From: DATKKK01 sp964354625
GTDB lineage: Archaea > Thermoproteota > Bathyarchaeia > Bathyarchaeales > Bathycorpusculaceae
Assembly (NCBI GenBank): GCA_964354625.1
Contig: CAYHAK010000018.1
Span: 1-25,836, forward strand
DNA: 25,836 nucleotides
Reading direction: 5' to 3'
Shown: positions 16,983 through 24,726 of the stretch, one piece after another
Layout: every line of letters starts with the position of its first letter
How positions within the stretch are numbered: the stretch's first letter is position 1
The notes under the pieces: generated by a model
What the model was told of the DNA's origin: nothing
Databases searched by the model: none
What the model saw: the letters and a program-made list of their open reading frames with translations, nothing else
Made by a program: the position numbers and the translations under genes

Positions 16983-18482
16983 TCAACCCGTCCGCACTTG
17001 TCTCAAATATGCTGCGACTAAACGGGACGCTATTGCGTAAGCTTCGACGTGGAGCGCACGGACAAAGATCCAATAGACAATCGCGCCGAAGCCAACCTGG
17101 AGTGCCAAATGGGTACCGTAGGACCAGCCGTTCGGAATGATCAGGCCGAGAACCCATATGCCAAAGGCCATGGTTGCCGCACCGCAGAATGTAGGAGCCA
17201 GTCTTCTGAGCATGGTGACGAAGTTGAGATCTATAAGACGGGCAGGGACCGACCACGTGGGGTACCATAGCAAAAAATTAGCAATGGTGTACGCGACAGC
17301 CACGCCCACTGCGCCCCAACGCAAACCCACAACGAACGAAATGACGTATATGGAGCCGGCTAAGAGTCCCCACCGGAACATGATATCGGTCCGTCCCTGT
17401 GACTGATAGATCCATCCGACAGTTGTAGAAATCGATTGAATAACCGCAAGAAGGCTAAAAACCTGAAGAATTGGAATCATTCCCGCCCACTTATCGCCAA
17501 ACAACGCCAACACAAAGGATCGGGACACGACCAGCAGCCCCAACGTCAAGGGAAACGTCACCAGCGAGATGACGCTTAAAGAGCTTAGATACATCTCTCT
17601 CACCCGCTCCACATCTTTTTGGATCGACGAAAGAGCGGGAAACATCACATTTGAAATAACGCCCGATACCTGCCACACCGGCAGCAACAAAATACTGTAC
17701 GAGCGTGCATAAATCCCCAAAGCAGCTGAGCCGACGTATCGACCGATGAGCAAATTGTCACCGTTTCTCGCCCAGTAATTGAAAATGGAGAAACCCAGCA
17801 AGTTTCTGCTGAACTTCGAAAGGTCCCTCAGTGCGTCCCATCGCAGTGAGAGATCAGGTCGCCACGGTGCGATGATCCAGAGCACCACGACATAGACCAT
17901 CGCCGAGGCGACGGACATTGCTACGAGGCTCCAAACACCGAAACCGCTGAAAGCCAAGTAGATTGCCAGTAAACCTGAGAGCACGGTGGCTGTTAACTGG
18001 GCAGTCGCCAGCGGGCGAAAGTTCATCGTTTTTTGGAGCAGTGCGACCTTTACCGTGGCAAACGCGTTGATGAAAAAAATCACTGAGAGTGCCACGGTGA
18101 GCGGCTGGAGCGCCGGCACGCCGTAAAAGGATGCGATGTACGGAGCTGCAACAAAGATAATCAGCGTTATAAGTGCGCCCGTGCCAACGCTGAGCCAAAA
18201 GACGGCGTTCTTATGGTGCTGCTGCAAATCCAATTGCTGAACTAAGGCTGCTCCGAACCCCATATCCGAGAAAACGGCTGCAAAGCCCGTAAACGCTACT
18301 ATCATCGCAATGAGCCCAAAATCTTGTGGAGACAAAAGACGCGTCAAAATAACCGATATCGCAAGGCTTGCTAGTTGTACGCCGACCTGCGCAAGACCGC
18401 TCCACGCGACCCCTATGCGGATTTTACTCTCTAAATCTTGCACTTTTTTTCCCCAAGAGGGCTTTCTGTTGTTGACGAACAT
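16983..18482 (-). CDS. Wzx-like polysaccharide flippase (MOP superfamily)
   Basis: A 499-residue integral membrane protein of the polysaccharide-transporter branch of the MOP superfamily, of full family length with about 14 hydrophobic segments. The N-terminal signature is clear: SGLAQVGVQLASLAISVILT, then RLLSPQDFGLIAMIVAFTGF and DMGFGAALVQQ. YIASFYGVPALQPLTVALSV and FSRNLLGFSIFNYWARNGDN (the latter near the middle of the protein) are also typical, and GRYVGSAALGIYARSYSI is the usual start of the second half. It should flip the lipid-linked glycan assembled by the neighbouring transferases from the cytoplasm to the outside. It lies 343 nt downstream of a GT4 gene on the same strand. A TATA-like box at 18563-18571 suggests its own promoter. 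The start ATG has no clear SD; GTG at residue 17 is an alternative. Confidence 0.93.
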   Translation of the reverse strand: MFVNNRKPSWGKKVQDLESKIRIGVAWSGLAQVGVQLASLAISVILTRLLSPQDFGLIAMIVAFTGFAAVFSDMGFGAALVQQLDLQQHHKNAVFWLSVGTGALITLIIFVAAPYIASFYGVPALQPLTVALSVIFFINAFATVKVALLQKTMNFRPLATAQLTATVLSGLLAIYLAFSGFGVWSLVAMSVASAMVYVVVLWIIAPWRPDLSLRWDALRDLSKFSRNLLGFSIFNYWARNGDNLLIGRYVGSAALGIYARSYSILLLPVWQVSGVISNVMFPALSSIQKDVERVREMYLSSLSVISLVTFPLTLGLLVVSRSFVLALFGDKWAGMIPILQVFSLLAVIQSISTTVGWIYQSQGRTDIMFRWGLLAGSIYVISFVVGLRWGAVGVAVAYTIANFLLWYPTWSVPARLIDLNFVTMLRRLAPTFCGAATMAFGIWVLGLIIPNGWSYGTHLALQVGFGAIVYWIFVRALHVEAYAIASRLVAAYLRQVRTG

Positions 18483-18825
18483 CCGTTGAAATGTAACACC
18501 GTTGCTAGCCGATTGGGCGATCGTTACCCGAGAGGATCTCGCCGAGACAGCTGACGTCGGTCTTTATATATCACATTTTACGTTTTCGTCCGCCGATACG
18601 CCGATACGCGGGTTCTTCTTTTTAGCAAACTTGCAGGTTACGATGCTGGCTGCAATAAGGCCAGATGAGAACATTCAGGAGGTAGGCTTTGCATCGATCT
18701 CAGCTGCATCGCCCGGATCCACACGCGGAAGCTCCCACGTGAATCATAAGATCACCGGCGAGTGATTTTAAGCGATTCAGCATCCCGTTCTCGTAAGAAA
18801 TCGGCGAACTCTTTGACGGGCAGGA
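18483..18825 (-). other. Gap between GT4 and flippase genes
   Basis: It contains the probable flippase promoter (18563-18571), a short direct repeat CGCCGATACGCCGATACG at 18593-18610, and on the - strand a protein-like frame (18838-18752) that has no start. Nothing else is supported. Confidence 0.45.
18563..18571 (-). promoter_or_regulatory. Probable archaeal TATA box for the flippase gene
   Basis: The - strand reads GTGATATATAAAGACC, the best TATA-box match in the window. It lies 81-89 nt upstream of the flippase ATG, which implies a 5' leader of about 55 nt. Confidence 0.4.
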
Positions 18826-19998
18826 CTAGCTGGACTCATACGTCCTGAACATGTGCACCAAGATTCTTTCGAGCGCGTCCCAGCTGTATTTGCGAATGCA
18901 CTCTTCTCGAGCCCGGCGTCCCATTGCCTCTGCTTCGTCGGCGTGAGTCAAGACGTAGCGGATAGCGATGGCGAGTTCACTTGGGTCGCCGGGTTCAACG
19001 ATCCAGCCACAATTGGATAAGACTTGGGGGAGATCGCTAACGTTCGTGGCGACGATTGGTCTAGCCATTGCCATGGCATCGAACACTTTTGCAGGCATCT
19101 GTCCAAGTGAGGCGACACTGCGTTTCTGGGGGATCACAACCAAGTCTGCGATCGATAACCACGCCGGCATTGAGGCAAAAGGCTGCATCTCGAGTCCGAC
19201 AAATCTCGCTCCGAGTAGTTCTGTCGCCGTTTTTGCGAGCTCAACGGAGTATCCATCTTCGCTGTTAAAGCCTAGGACGAACAGTTTGACGTTTGCATCT
19301 TCAATGAGGCACGTTGATTTGATGAGATCCTCGAGTCCCTTATGGCGTCTCGGGGTGCCCGTAAACATCACGATCTTGTCAGACTCCGCTATGTTGTGTT
19401 GCGCTCTGATTGATTGGGGATCGAATTTCTTGGGATCATAGGCCGCCGTGTCTCGTCCGTGATGGATGATCTCCCCTCCAAACCGTTCGCGCAAGAACGT
19501 ATTCGAAACGGTTAGCGCGTCGGCAGCCCGCACAAGAGTCTCGCCGAGGTACTTATTAACCGCGGAATTCATCGAGTACGGCCAAAGAGCGGAATTGGCC
19601 AGATAACGCGCTCGGCTGGCGACGGACAAACGCGCGAAATAATCTTTGGTGAACCCCACCTCCCAATCATCAATATCGAGGATGAGGGGGATGTGGTCGC
19701 GCAGCTTCTTAAGAATTCCAACTCCAAAACTCGTGCAGAGCGGCTTGCTGGCGTACGTAATGTCGCCATCGATCTGCTTCGACAGCGTGCTCAGTTGCCG
19801 ATAAGGTGCTATGCCTCGCTCCAGTTTGATGACATGATACGGGACGCTCGTTTCTTGCGCCAATGAGCCCCAGATGCCGCTGCCGAATAGCGGGCCCGCA
19901 ATCTCCACCTCATATCTTCTCTGCAGCACCCCCGCCAGTAAATGGGCTCTGAATAGACAGTTGTTCGACAAATCAGGCGATAATACGGTAATCTTCAT
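18826..19998 (-). CDS. Glycosyltransferase family 4 (GT-B fold)
   Basis: A 390-residue GT4 enzyme starting MKITVLSPDLSNNCLFRAHL. The open frame extends 36 codons further upstream, to 20106, but that extension is Arg/Ser-rich and unlike any family member, so ATG 19998 is preferred. LILDIDDWEVGFTKDY (105-120) is the WDIDDW-like element often seen in this subgroup. VMFTGTPRRHKGLEDLI (210-226) is the phosphate-binding strand, and LGQMPAKVFDAMAMARPIVA (298-317) with TNVSDLPQVL is the donor-site motif, Asp replacing Glu at 307. VEPGDPSELA and RKYSWDALERIL complete a normal C-terminus. It is the upstream neighbour of the flippase on the same strand and probably builds the flippase substrate. Confidence 0.93.
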   Translation of the reverse strand: MKITVLSPDLSNNCLFRAHLLAGVLQRRYEVEIAGPLFGSGIWGSLAQETSVPYHVIKLERGIAPYRQLSTLSKQIDGDITYASKPLCTSFGVGILKKLRDHIPLILDIDDWEVGFTKDYFARLSVASRARYLANSALWPYSMNSAVNKYLGETLVRAADALTVSNTFLRERFGGEIIHHGRDTAAYDPKKFDPQSIRAQHNIAESDKIVMFTGTPRRHKGLEDLIKSTCLIEDANVKLFVLGFNSEDGYSVELAKTATELLGARFVGLEMQPFASMPAWLSIADLVVIPQKRSVASLGQMPAKVFDAMAMARPIVATNVSDLPQVLSNCGWIVEPGDPSELAIAIRYVLTHADEAEAMGRRAREECIRKYSWDALERILVHMFRTYESS

Positions 19999-20451
19999 TG
20001 GGCATGCAACTGCCGCAGGCCAAACCCGCGGTTCAACTCTCATCCTGCTGCTACTTGTACGTTCGTATGAGCGTTTCTGTGACGTTGGTCTTGACGGAAA
20101 CGTCACCCGGCATCTCGACTACCTGCTAAGTTGGGAGGAGTAAAAACCATTGCATCTAGCTAAGTGACACGCATGCTAACCGCATCCAAGCGGCGGTTCT
20201 TCAAACTCGGATCCCAGGGGCGGTTGTAGATCTTTAGTTGTGGTAACAGGGATCGTAGCGGCATCACTTGTAACGGCCGCCTCGCGATTAGGACTCGAGC
20301 TGTTCGCGTTTTCGACGATTAGCAGTTGCACGGTAAGACTTTTATGGGACCATAGCTCAGACTATGTCTGTCGAAACGCTATAATTGATCGCGAGCGTGA
20401 GAGGGTTAGCCATTACGCGACCGACTGAGGTTTTGATCAGCACACGCGAGC
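19999..20451 (+). other. Divergent intergenic region
   Basis: It separates the - strand GT4 gene from the + strand FkbM gene and must carry both promoters. GCTATAATTG at 20377-20386 is a possible TATA box for the FkbM gene, about 65 nt ahead of its ATG. A GGGAGGAGT at 20134-20142 is not followed by a usable start. A TAGCTCAG string at 20352-20359 mimics a tRNA D-arm but no tRNA can be folded. No gene is supported. Confidence 0.4.
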
Positions 20452-21327
20452 ATGAAAGCACAGCACTATGCCAGAAGACTGCAGAGAATGAGCAAAATTC
20501 TCCGCAATACTAGATCCCCTTGTTCTTTGCGCGAGCGGATGAGCGTTGCCTATTGGAAAGCGCTGCGAAACAATAACGAGATACTGTCAGAAATAACGAG
20601 ACGACACATCAAATATGACAAGAATAATGTGCCGTTCCTTGATTTCGGAAGGTTTAGGCTGTTCTATGACTTCCAATTAGGAGCGTCTGACCAGGCGCTG
20701 CTCGAGGGCGGCATCGGCCTCATCTTATACGAATCATTCATATGGTCCTATTTCATGAATTCCAAGATGCACCCTTCAAACGGCGACGTGGTGTTTGACA
20801 TCGGAGCCTACGTGGGGACCGTTGCGCTCCTAGTCTCTGAAATGATCGGCATAGAAGGGAGAGTTTTTTGCTTTGAACCCGTCACTTTTGAGATTCTAGA
20901 GCGCAATATAAACTGTAACGGAATCAAAAACGTAACGATTGTGCGAGAAGCGGTGTCCGACATTGCCGGAACAACCGAAATCAACGTGTCTGATTACTGC
21001 GGGCCAAACTCGAGCATTATTAAGGCGACAGAAAACACCAACCGAAGGTCCAGAAAAATGCAGATCAGTACGATCACCATCGATGATTTCTGTCATAGCC
21101 ACGACATAGCAACAGTTGATTTCATCAAAATGGATATCGAAGGGGCAGAGGAGCAGGCAATCTTAGGGGCTCAAGATACGATCGAACGATATAGGCCCAA
21201 GTGGAGCATCGCTTCATATCACCTTGACAGTGACGGCGAACCCCAACATCCCAAATTGCTAAGCCTTCTGAGCCGCCTCGGATATGTGGTCCGTGACGAG
21301 CCCTATCAGCACATATGGGCATATTGA
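20452..21327 (+). CDS. FkbM family SAM-dependent methyltransferase
   Basis: A 291-residue methyltransferase of the FkbM family, which O-methylates sugars and related hydroxyls. The SAM-binding motif I is VVFDIGAYVGTVALLVSE (113-130), followed by VFCFEPVTFEILERNI (138-153) with the ribose-binding Glu142. The family signature VDFIKMDIEGAEEQAILGA (222-240) is intact, as is the C-terminal YHLDSDGEPQHPKLLSLLSR (256-275). The first 55 residues are basic and may bind a membrane-associated substrate. It stands alone between the - strand GT4 gene and the surface-protein genes. No SD is visible, so leadered-without-SD or leaderless translation is likely. It may cap or decorate the glycan made by the locus. 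Confidence 0.94.
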   Translation: MKAQHYARRLQRMSKILRNTRSPCSLRERMSVAYWKALRNNNEILSEITRRHIKYDKNNVPFLDFGRFRLFYDFQLGASDQALLEGGIGLILYESFIWSYFMNSKMHPSNGDVVFDIGAYVGTVALLVSEMIGIEGRVFCFEPVTFEILERNINCNGIKNVTIVREAVSDIAGTTEINVSDYCGPNSSIIKATENTNRRSRKMQISTITIDDFCHSHDIATVDFIKMDIEGAEEQAILGAQDTIERYRPKWSIASYHLDSDGEPQHPKLLSLLSRLGYVVRDEPYQHIWAY

Positions 21328-21678
21328 AGCTTGCTCCGCCCTAGGGAACTACGCATACTGAAAGGAGTCTACGAGAAACCAGGCACGTTAGGCCCCCCTC
21401 GCAGTACTATCGCGTTGCGCTAGGCGGTAGGGTGAAGCATCAAAACAAAGCCGGGCTAGGTCGCGATTCCGCCGCACCACGGCTGACATCACAGCGCGTC
21501 TCACTCGTTGGAATCTTACAATCAAGCTAACCTAGATAGGACCGAAATTGCGGGACGACTTCGGCAAGCAGTTCTTCTATCTAGACGTTCAAACTACATA
21601 CGCTGTATACCCTTTAAGCTTCCTCGTAAACATCCTCGAAGGCTATCGGTTAAGAAGTCGTCCCTCGTAGTTAGACTG
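21328..21678 (+). other. Gap without a confident gene
   Basis: It lies between convergent genes. A GAAAGGAGT at 21360-21368 has no start codon at useful distance. A + strand frame from 21508 that runs into the next gene on the opposite strand is Arg-rich and has no motif, so I do not call it. No terminator hairpin was recognised. Confidence 0.4.
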
Positions 21679-22224
21679 CTAGGGTGGCGGGATTGGCTGT
21701 GCAAGACCAACTACAATTATCAGCCAGCTTCCGCCTTGAGTCGTTTCCCCTATCGCTACAATGGACATTGGGTAGGTGCCCTTCTGGATCCCGCTAGGGA
21801 TAAAGACCGTTAACTCTATACTGGTCAAATCACCGGGATGGAGCGTTACTGATGTGGGCTTGAAGTCAGCTGCGTATCCTGGGATCTTGGAATCCGTTTT
21901 AAGAACTAGTAATTCGCTAGTATTCAGCTTTGTCGCTTTCAATGTGATAAACACACTGACTGATCCCCCACTCTCTGGAATAGTGACAATAGGCGGACGT
22001 AGCAGTACGTCGAAATCGGGGTTTGCGAAAGGGGGCAGCCCCCCTATATTTGTTGCCATAGTTGTAGTTGTTCGAGTCCCCCCTATACTTGTTGCCATAG
22101 TTGTAGTTGTTCCAGTAGTCGTTCGAGGTGCCTCCGGCTGCGCATATTGAGCGGCAAACACGACAAATGCCGCCAGCGCCACAAGAGCAGCGATAGAAAA
22201 CAAGGCAACGAGATCCTTCCTCAC
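21679..22224 (-). CDS. Membrane-anchored or secreted Ig-like surface protein with Thr-rich stalk
   Basis: A 181-residue protein that starts at GTG 22224; the next in-frame codon upstream that matters is a stop, so no earlier start exists. Residues 6-26 (VALFSIAALVALAAFVVFAA region) form a signal peptide or N-terminal anchor. Residues 34-63 are Thr-rich and contain two 13-residue repeats (TTTTMATSIGGTR), a likely O-glycosylated stalk. Residues 68-173 look like one immunoglobulin-like/NEW3-type beta-sandwich, with FKPTSVTLHPGDLTSIELTV (121-140) and FIPSGIQKGTYPMSIVAIGE (141-160). It should be exposed on the cell surface, perhaps as a substrate or partner of the glycan machinery. The tail ends in Pro-rich AQPIPPP without a second membrane segment. 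Confidence 0.8.
   Translation of the reverse strand: MRKDLVALFSIAALVALAAFVVFAAQYAQPEAPRTTTGTTTTMATSIGGTRTTTTMATNIGGLPPFANPDFDVLLRPPIVTIPESGGSVSVFITLKATKLNTSELLVLKTDSKIPGYAADFKPTSVTLHPGDLTSIELTVFIPSGIQKGTYPMSIVAIGETTQGGSWLIIVVGLAQPIPPP
22039..22116 (-). repeat. Tandem 39-bp repeat coding a Thr-rich stalk
   Basis: Two 39-bp units, 22039-22077 and 22078-22116, match except at two positions. Each encodes 13 residues in the Ig-like surface protein, so copy-number change would lengthen or shorten the stalk without changing frame. Confidence 0.85.
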
Positions 22225-22269
22225 ATTGCATCATCTCTTGAAGTCAAAGCTTCTTAAAGAAAATCGTTT

Positions 22270-22283
22270 AGATAAATTTAAAC
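22270..22283 (-). promoter_or_regulatory. Possible TATA box for the Ig-like protein gene
   Basis: The - strand carries GTTTAAATTTATC, an A/T box about 50 nt upstream of the GTG at 22224. Placement is compatible with a leader of roughly 20-25 nt. Confidence 0.25.
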
Positions 22284-22284
22284 A

Positions 22285-22512
22285 TCACAATGGATTGAGT
22301 TTATTCAGCGAGTCTTCTCTCGGGCGCTTAAATTTAGATCTCTCAGGCTCTTGTCCTGTTTTCGCAGCGGTTCTGAAACTTGAAACGAGCGCATTTAGTG
22401 CCTGGGTATTATCCAAGCTCGTTTCGGAGTCTTCATATGCTTTTGTCTTCACTTCTGCCATCGCGACAAAAAAGCTCTGCCTCGCCTCCAGCAAAAAATA
22501 CGGCCTGGACAA
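22285..22512 (-). CDS. Small hypothetical protein, frame uncertain
   Basis: A 75-codon frame starting at TTG 22512, with an internal ATG at 22461 that would give 58 residues (MAEVKTKAYEDSETSLDNTQ...). It is charged and soluble, ending NKLNPL. A textbook SD, AGGAGGGG (22521-22528 on the - strand), lies 6 nt before ATG 22516 in another frame, which encodes only 27 residues (MIVQAVFFAGGEAELFCRDG...). So the best initiation signal and the longer frame are out of register, possibly because of an indel in one of two T6 runs. Either this is a small gene using TTG or it is a frameshifted relic. A 130-codon frame on the + strand covers the same DNA and looks less protein-like. Confidence 0.3.
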   Translation of the reverse strand: MSRPYFLLEARQSFFVAMAEVKTKAYEDSETSLDNTQALNALVSSFRTAAKTGQEPERSKFKRPREDSLNKLNPL

Positions 22513-22713
22513 TCATTTTTCCCCTCCTGGTCGTTACTTTATGCATGAACCGCATCTCACATTACATGATGGCTTTGTTCTGACGCTGTTATTAGAGTCA
22601 AAAAGGCCGTTATTCTAAGCGTTGAGTGGAAACCTAACTTCAATGAGTAAATGGCGTCTGGACATATTGTAACAATCCCGTGTCACATAACCTTTATTAT
22701 GTATGCGCGCAGG

Positions 22714-22720
22714 TTTATAC
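22714..22720 (+). promoter_or_regulatory. Possible TATA box for the propeller gene
   Basis: TTTATAC in GGTTTATACGTTTT lies 52-58 nt before the ATG at 22772. With the archaeal spacing, transcription would start around 22742, inside the hairpin described next, leaving a leader of about 30 nt with the SD. Confidence 0.35.
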
Positions 22721-22735
22721 GTTTTCACACGGAGG

Positions 22736-22759
22736 CGGCAGCCTGATTGTGCGCTGCCG
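22736..22759 (+). promoter_or_regulatory. Hairpin in the 5' leader of the propeller gene
   Basis: CGGCAGC (22736-22742) and GCTGCCG (22753-22759) form a perfect 7-bp stem with a 10-nt loop. It ends right next to the SD (AAGGAAGTGA, 22760-22769). As DNA it is a dyad at the expected transcription start, suitable for an operator; as RNA it could influence access to the SD. Confidence 0.4.
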
Positions 22760-22771
22760 AAGGAAGTGACT

Positions 22772-24523
22772 ATGAACCATAAACGAAGTTTTATTAGTAT
22801 CGTTTTAGCGACCATCGTGCTCGTCTCGCTCTGTGCAGTCTGTGTCAGCTCTGCAAGCGTAAGCGCGGCGGGCAATGCAGGAGGAACAAGCGGTGCGAAG
22901 ACCGCAGGAGTTGCGACCTCGCTAACGCTTCCTGCCGGCACAGTCGGAGCTATACCTGAGTTGTCTTGGACCAAGGGGCAATCCTTCCCCGTAGTTAACG
23001 GGCGTACCATATTTCCTTCACTCGCAACGCCTGTAGCTCCTGAATCTCCCCCAGCATATGATACTCACTGGTATGCTTCCAGCGGCTACTCGGGGAGCGA
23101 CACTGCGCGCACCATTAGCATGAGTATTGGGATTCCCAATTCTGCACCTCTGTCAGATGAATTCTATTACGTTCTCCTTTCAGCTTTCGATAATAGTGGA
23201 AGCTACGATCAGCTCGGATTTTCTAATACCTATGGTACCTGGGGATTAACCTACTCATGGACAAGTGGCGGACCAAGTAACCCCACCTATCACTATAATC
23301 CGAATGCCATGGCTCTGACCCCAGGAGCTACCTACACATTTATCATTACCACCGACGCTGGCGTTACCCACTTCGATGCCTATCAAGGTTCAACACAGGT
23401 TTGGACCCTTGACGCGTCTACGGGTGGAAACAACTTGGTTCTTTCTGCCACTTATTCGGGATACTATGACTACACGAACTACGAGGAGGTCTGGCAGACT
23501 CACAGCTCTGGAGGTTCTCCGGCTTTTGACTTCTACTTCTACGACAACTATTGGGTACCGCTTGGTGGCGGTAAAAACGCTCCAACCTGGACTACCTGGT
23601 TCTCCGCGGCGCCAAGCGATGTAGCTGTGAGATTAAATGGCAACACTGTACTTGTGGACAATCCCCTGGGCGGCTGGGGTACCTGGACGTCCATTGGCGG
23701 GAAGATCATCGGAGCACCAGCCGTCAGTACGTGGGCACCGGACTCGATTAGCCTTGAGCTCTTTGCCCGTGGCACGAATGACCAACTCTATATCAAGGGA
23801 TACGATCAAATAGAAGGCGTCTGGGGGCCGTGGACATCACTCGGTGGGAAGCTTACCTCGGCACCCGGAGTAGTGTCACGAGACTCCGGTCTGATGGATG
23901 TCTTTGTACGCGGCAGCGACGGCGCCCTTTATTCGAGGTGGACTTCGGATGGGGCTCGTTCCTGGACGCCATGGTATACGGTCGGCGGACAGCTCCTCGC
24001 AGACACTGGCCCTGCCGCGTATGCCTATGGTGGGTCGGGTGGTACGATAGGCGTTTTTGTCACCGGTACGAACCACCACCTCTACCACTTAAACTGGGAC
24101 GGCTCTGGCTGGAAGGACCTCGGCGGATACCTGACGTCGTCTCCAGCAGTCGTTACGCCCGCGCCTGGTTATATTCAAGTATATGGGCGCGGCAGCGACG
24201 GCGCCCTCTATTCGAGGTGGAGCGGTAACGGAGGATCCACGTGGACCCCCTGGTACAAGCCCACCGCCGGGAGTCCCCTCGCAGGCACCGGCCCCGGAGG
24301 AAACTCGGCACCCGTAAACACACAAGATCTCATAGTGACGGGCAAGAACAGCGTTCCCTATTGGTCGCACTGGACGCTCTCAACGGGCTTTGCACCGTTT
24401 CTGAGTATCGGCAGCGGCAAGCTGACGTCCTCGCCAGCTGTGTCGGATCTGTTTGGGAGCATTCAGGTCTTTGGACGCGGCACCGACGGTGCCGTTTATA
24501 TGATCGGATACTGGGGGTATTAG
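22772..24523 (+). CDS. Secreted lectin-like protein: jelly-roll-like domain plus beta-propeller (DUF346/PLL-type repeats)
   Basis: A 583-residue exported protein. The start is ATG 22772 because AAGGAAGTGA lies just upstream and a signal peptide follows (basic MNHKRS, hydrophobic 7-30, cleavage near VSA-AG at 32-34); the frame upstream of it is arginine-rich and not a signal. Residues 95-262 form an aromatic-rich beta-sandwich (YDQLGFSNTYGTWGLTYSWT), resembling lectin/ConA-like folds. Residues 283-583 hold about six propeller blades, each with the pattern [V/I]F.RG[T/S][D/N]GALY..W..W..GG, as in DUF346/PLL-like lectin propellers. Such repeats bind carbohydrate in known proteins; that this one does is inference. 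There are no enzyme motifs. It is followed by a strong terminator and sits beside the glycan locus. Confidence 0.88.
   Translation: MNHKRSFISIVLATIVLVSLCAVCVSSASVSAAGNAGGTSGAKTAGVATSLTLPAGTVGAIPELSWTKGQSFPVVNGRTIFPSLATPVAPESPPAYDTHWYASSGYSGSDTARTISMSIGIPNSAPLSDEFYYVLLSAFDNSGSYDQLGFSNTYGTWGLTYSWTSGGPSNPTYHYNPNAMALTPGATYTFIITTDAGVTHFDAYQGSTQVWTLDASTGGNNLVLSATYSGYYDYTNYEEVWQTHSSGGSPAFDFYFYDNYWVPLGGGKNAPTWTTWFSAAPSDVAVRLNGNTVLVDNPLGGWGTWTSIGGKIIGAPAVSTWAPDSISLELFARGTNDQLYIKGYDQIEGVWGPWTSLGGKLTSAPGVVSRDSGLMDVFVRGSDGALYSRWTSDGARSWTPWYTVGGQLLADTGPAAYAYGGSGGTIGVFVTGTNHHLYHLNWDGSGWKDLGGYLTSSPAVVTPAPGYIQVYGRGSDGALYSRWSGNGGSTWTPWYKPTAGSPLAGTGPGGNSAPVNTQDLIVTGKNSVPYWSHWTLSTGFAPFLSIGSGKLTSSPAVSDLFGSIQVFGRGTDGAVYMIGYWGY
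23909..24221 (+). repeat. Two nearly identical 34-nt propeller-blade segments
   Basis: 23909-23942 and 24188-24221 differ at one base. Both encode RGSDGALYSRW of blades separated by 93 residues, which points to internal duplication of a two-blade unit. Confidence 0.8.
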
Positions 24524-24537
24524 CCGTTCGAAGTATC

Positions 24538-24576
24538 GGCGAAAAGGTAGCTCCCTTTTCGCCTACCCTTTTTTTT
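24538..24576 (+). terminator. Intrinsic terminator hairpin with T8 tract
   Basis: GGCGAAAAGG (24538-24547) pairs perfectly with CCTTTTCGCC (24554-24563) around a 6-nt loop, and a run of eight T (24569-24576) follows 5 nt later. It lies 15 nt after the stop of the secreted propeller gene. The T run alone would stop archaeal RNA polymerase; the stem makes it stronger. Confidence 0.85.
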
Positions 24577-24726
24577 CAACAAGCATTGTTGCAGAGCTGT
24601 CAGGTTCGAGGTTGACCTTCTCGCCAGCAGTCATCGACAGCTTGCTGCCGAAGCGTGATCCCTTGTACGACGGACGTCGCGTAACCATCGCGCGAAGAGT
24701 CCACCTATATATCTATGACGAGCACG

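Noticed and set aside
16765..17268. 167-codon frame on the - strand overlapping the flippase 3' end
   Set aside because: It lies in a different frame of the same strand over the well-supported flippase; its sequence is rich in Arg, Cys, Ser and Pro without any motif.
19999..20106. 36-codon N-terminal extension of the GT4 gene on the - strand
   Set aside because: The extension is Arg/Ser-rich and unlike GT4 enzymes, which start at MKITVL-type strands; start moved to 19998.
20344..20430. Possible tRNA because of TAGCTCAG
   Set aside because: No acceptor stem, anticodon arm or GGTTCGAATCC-like T arm could be paired at the correct distances.
21508..21813. 101-codon + strand frame running into the Ig-like protein gene
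   Set aside because: It starts with TTG, has no SD, overlaps a better gene on the other strand by about 135 nt, and shows no family motif.
22039..22116. Possible CRISPR-like repeat pair
   Set aside because: The units are directly adjacent with no spacer and encode an in-frame protein repeat.
22226..22618. 130-codon + strand frame in the region ahead of the secreted propeller gene
   Set aside because: No SD, signal or motif; it is Ser/Leu-rich in the way antisense frames are, and the opposite strand reads better and has a strong SD.
22703..22771. 23-codon extension upstream of the secreted propeller gene
   Set aside because: It would put an Arg-rich segment before a clean signal peptide, and a good SD is placed for ATG 22772.
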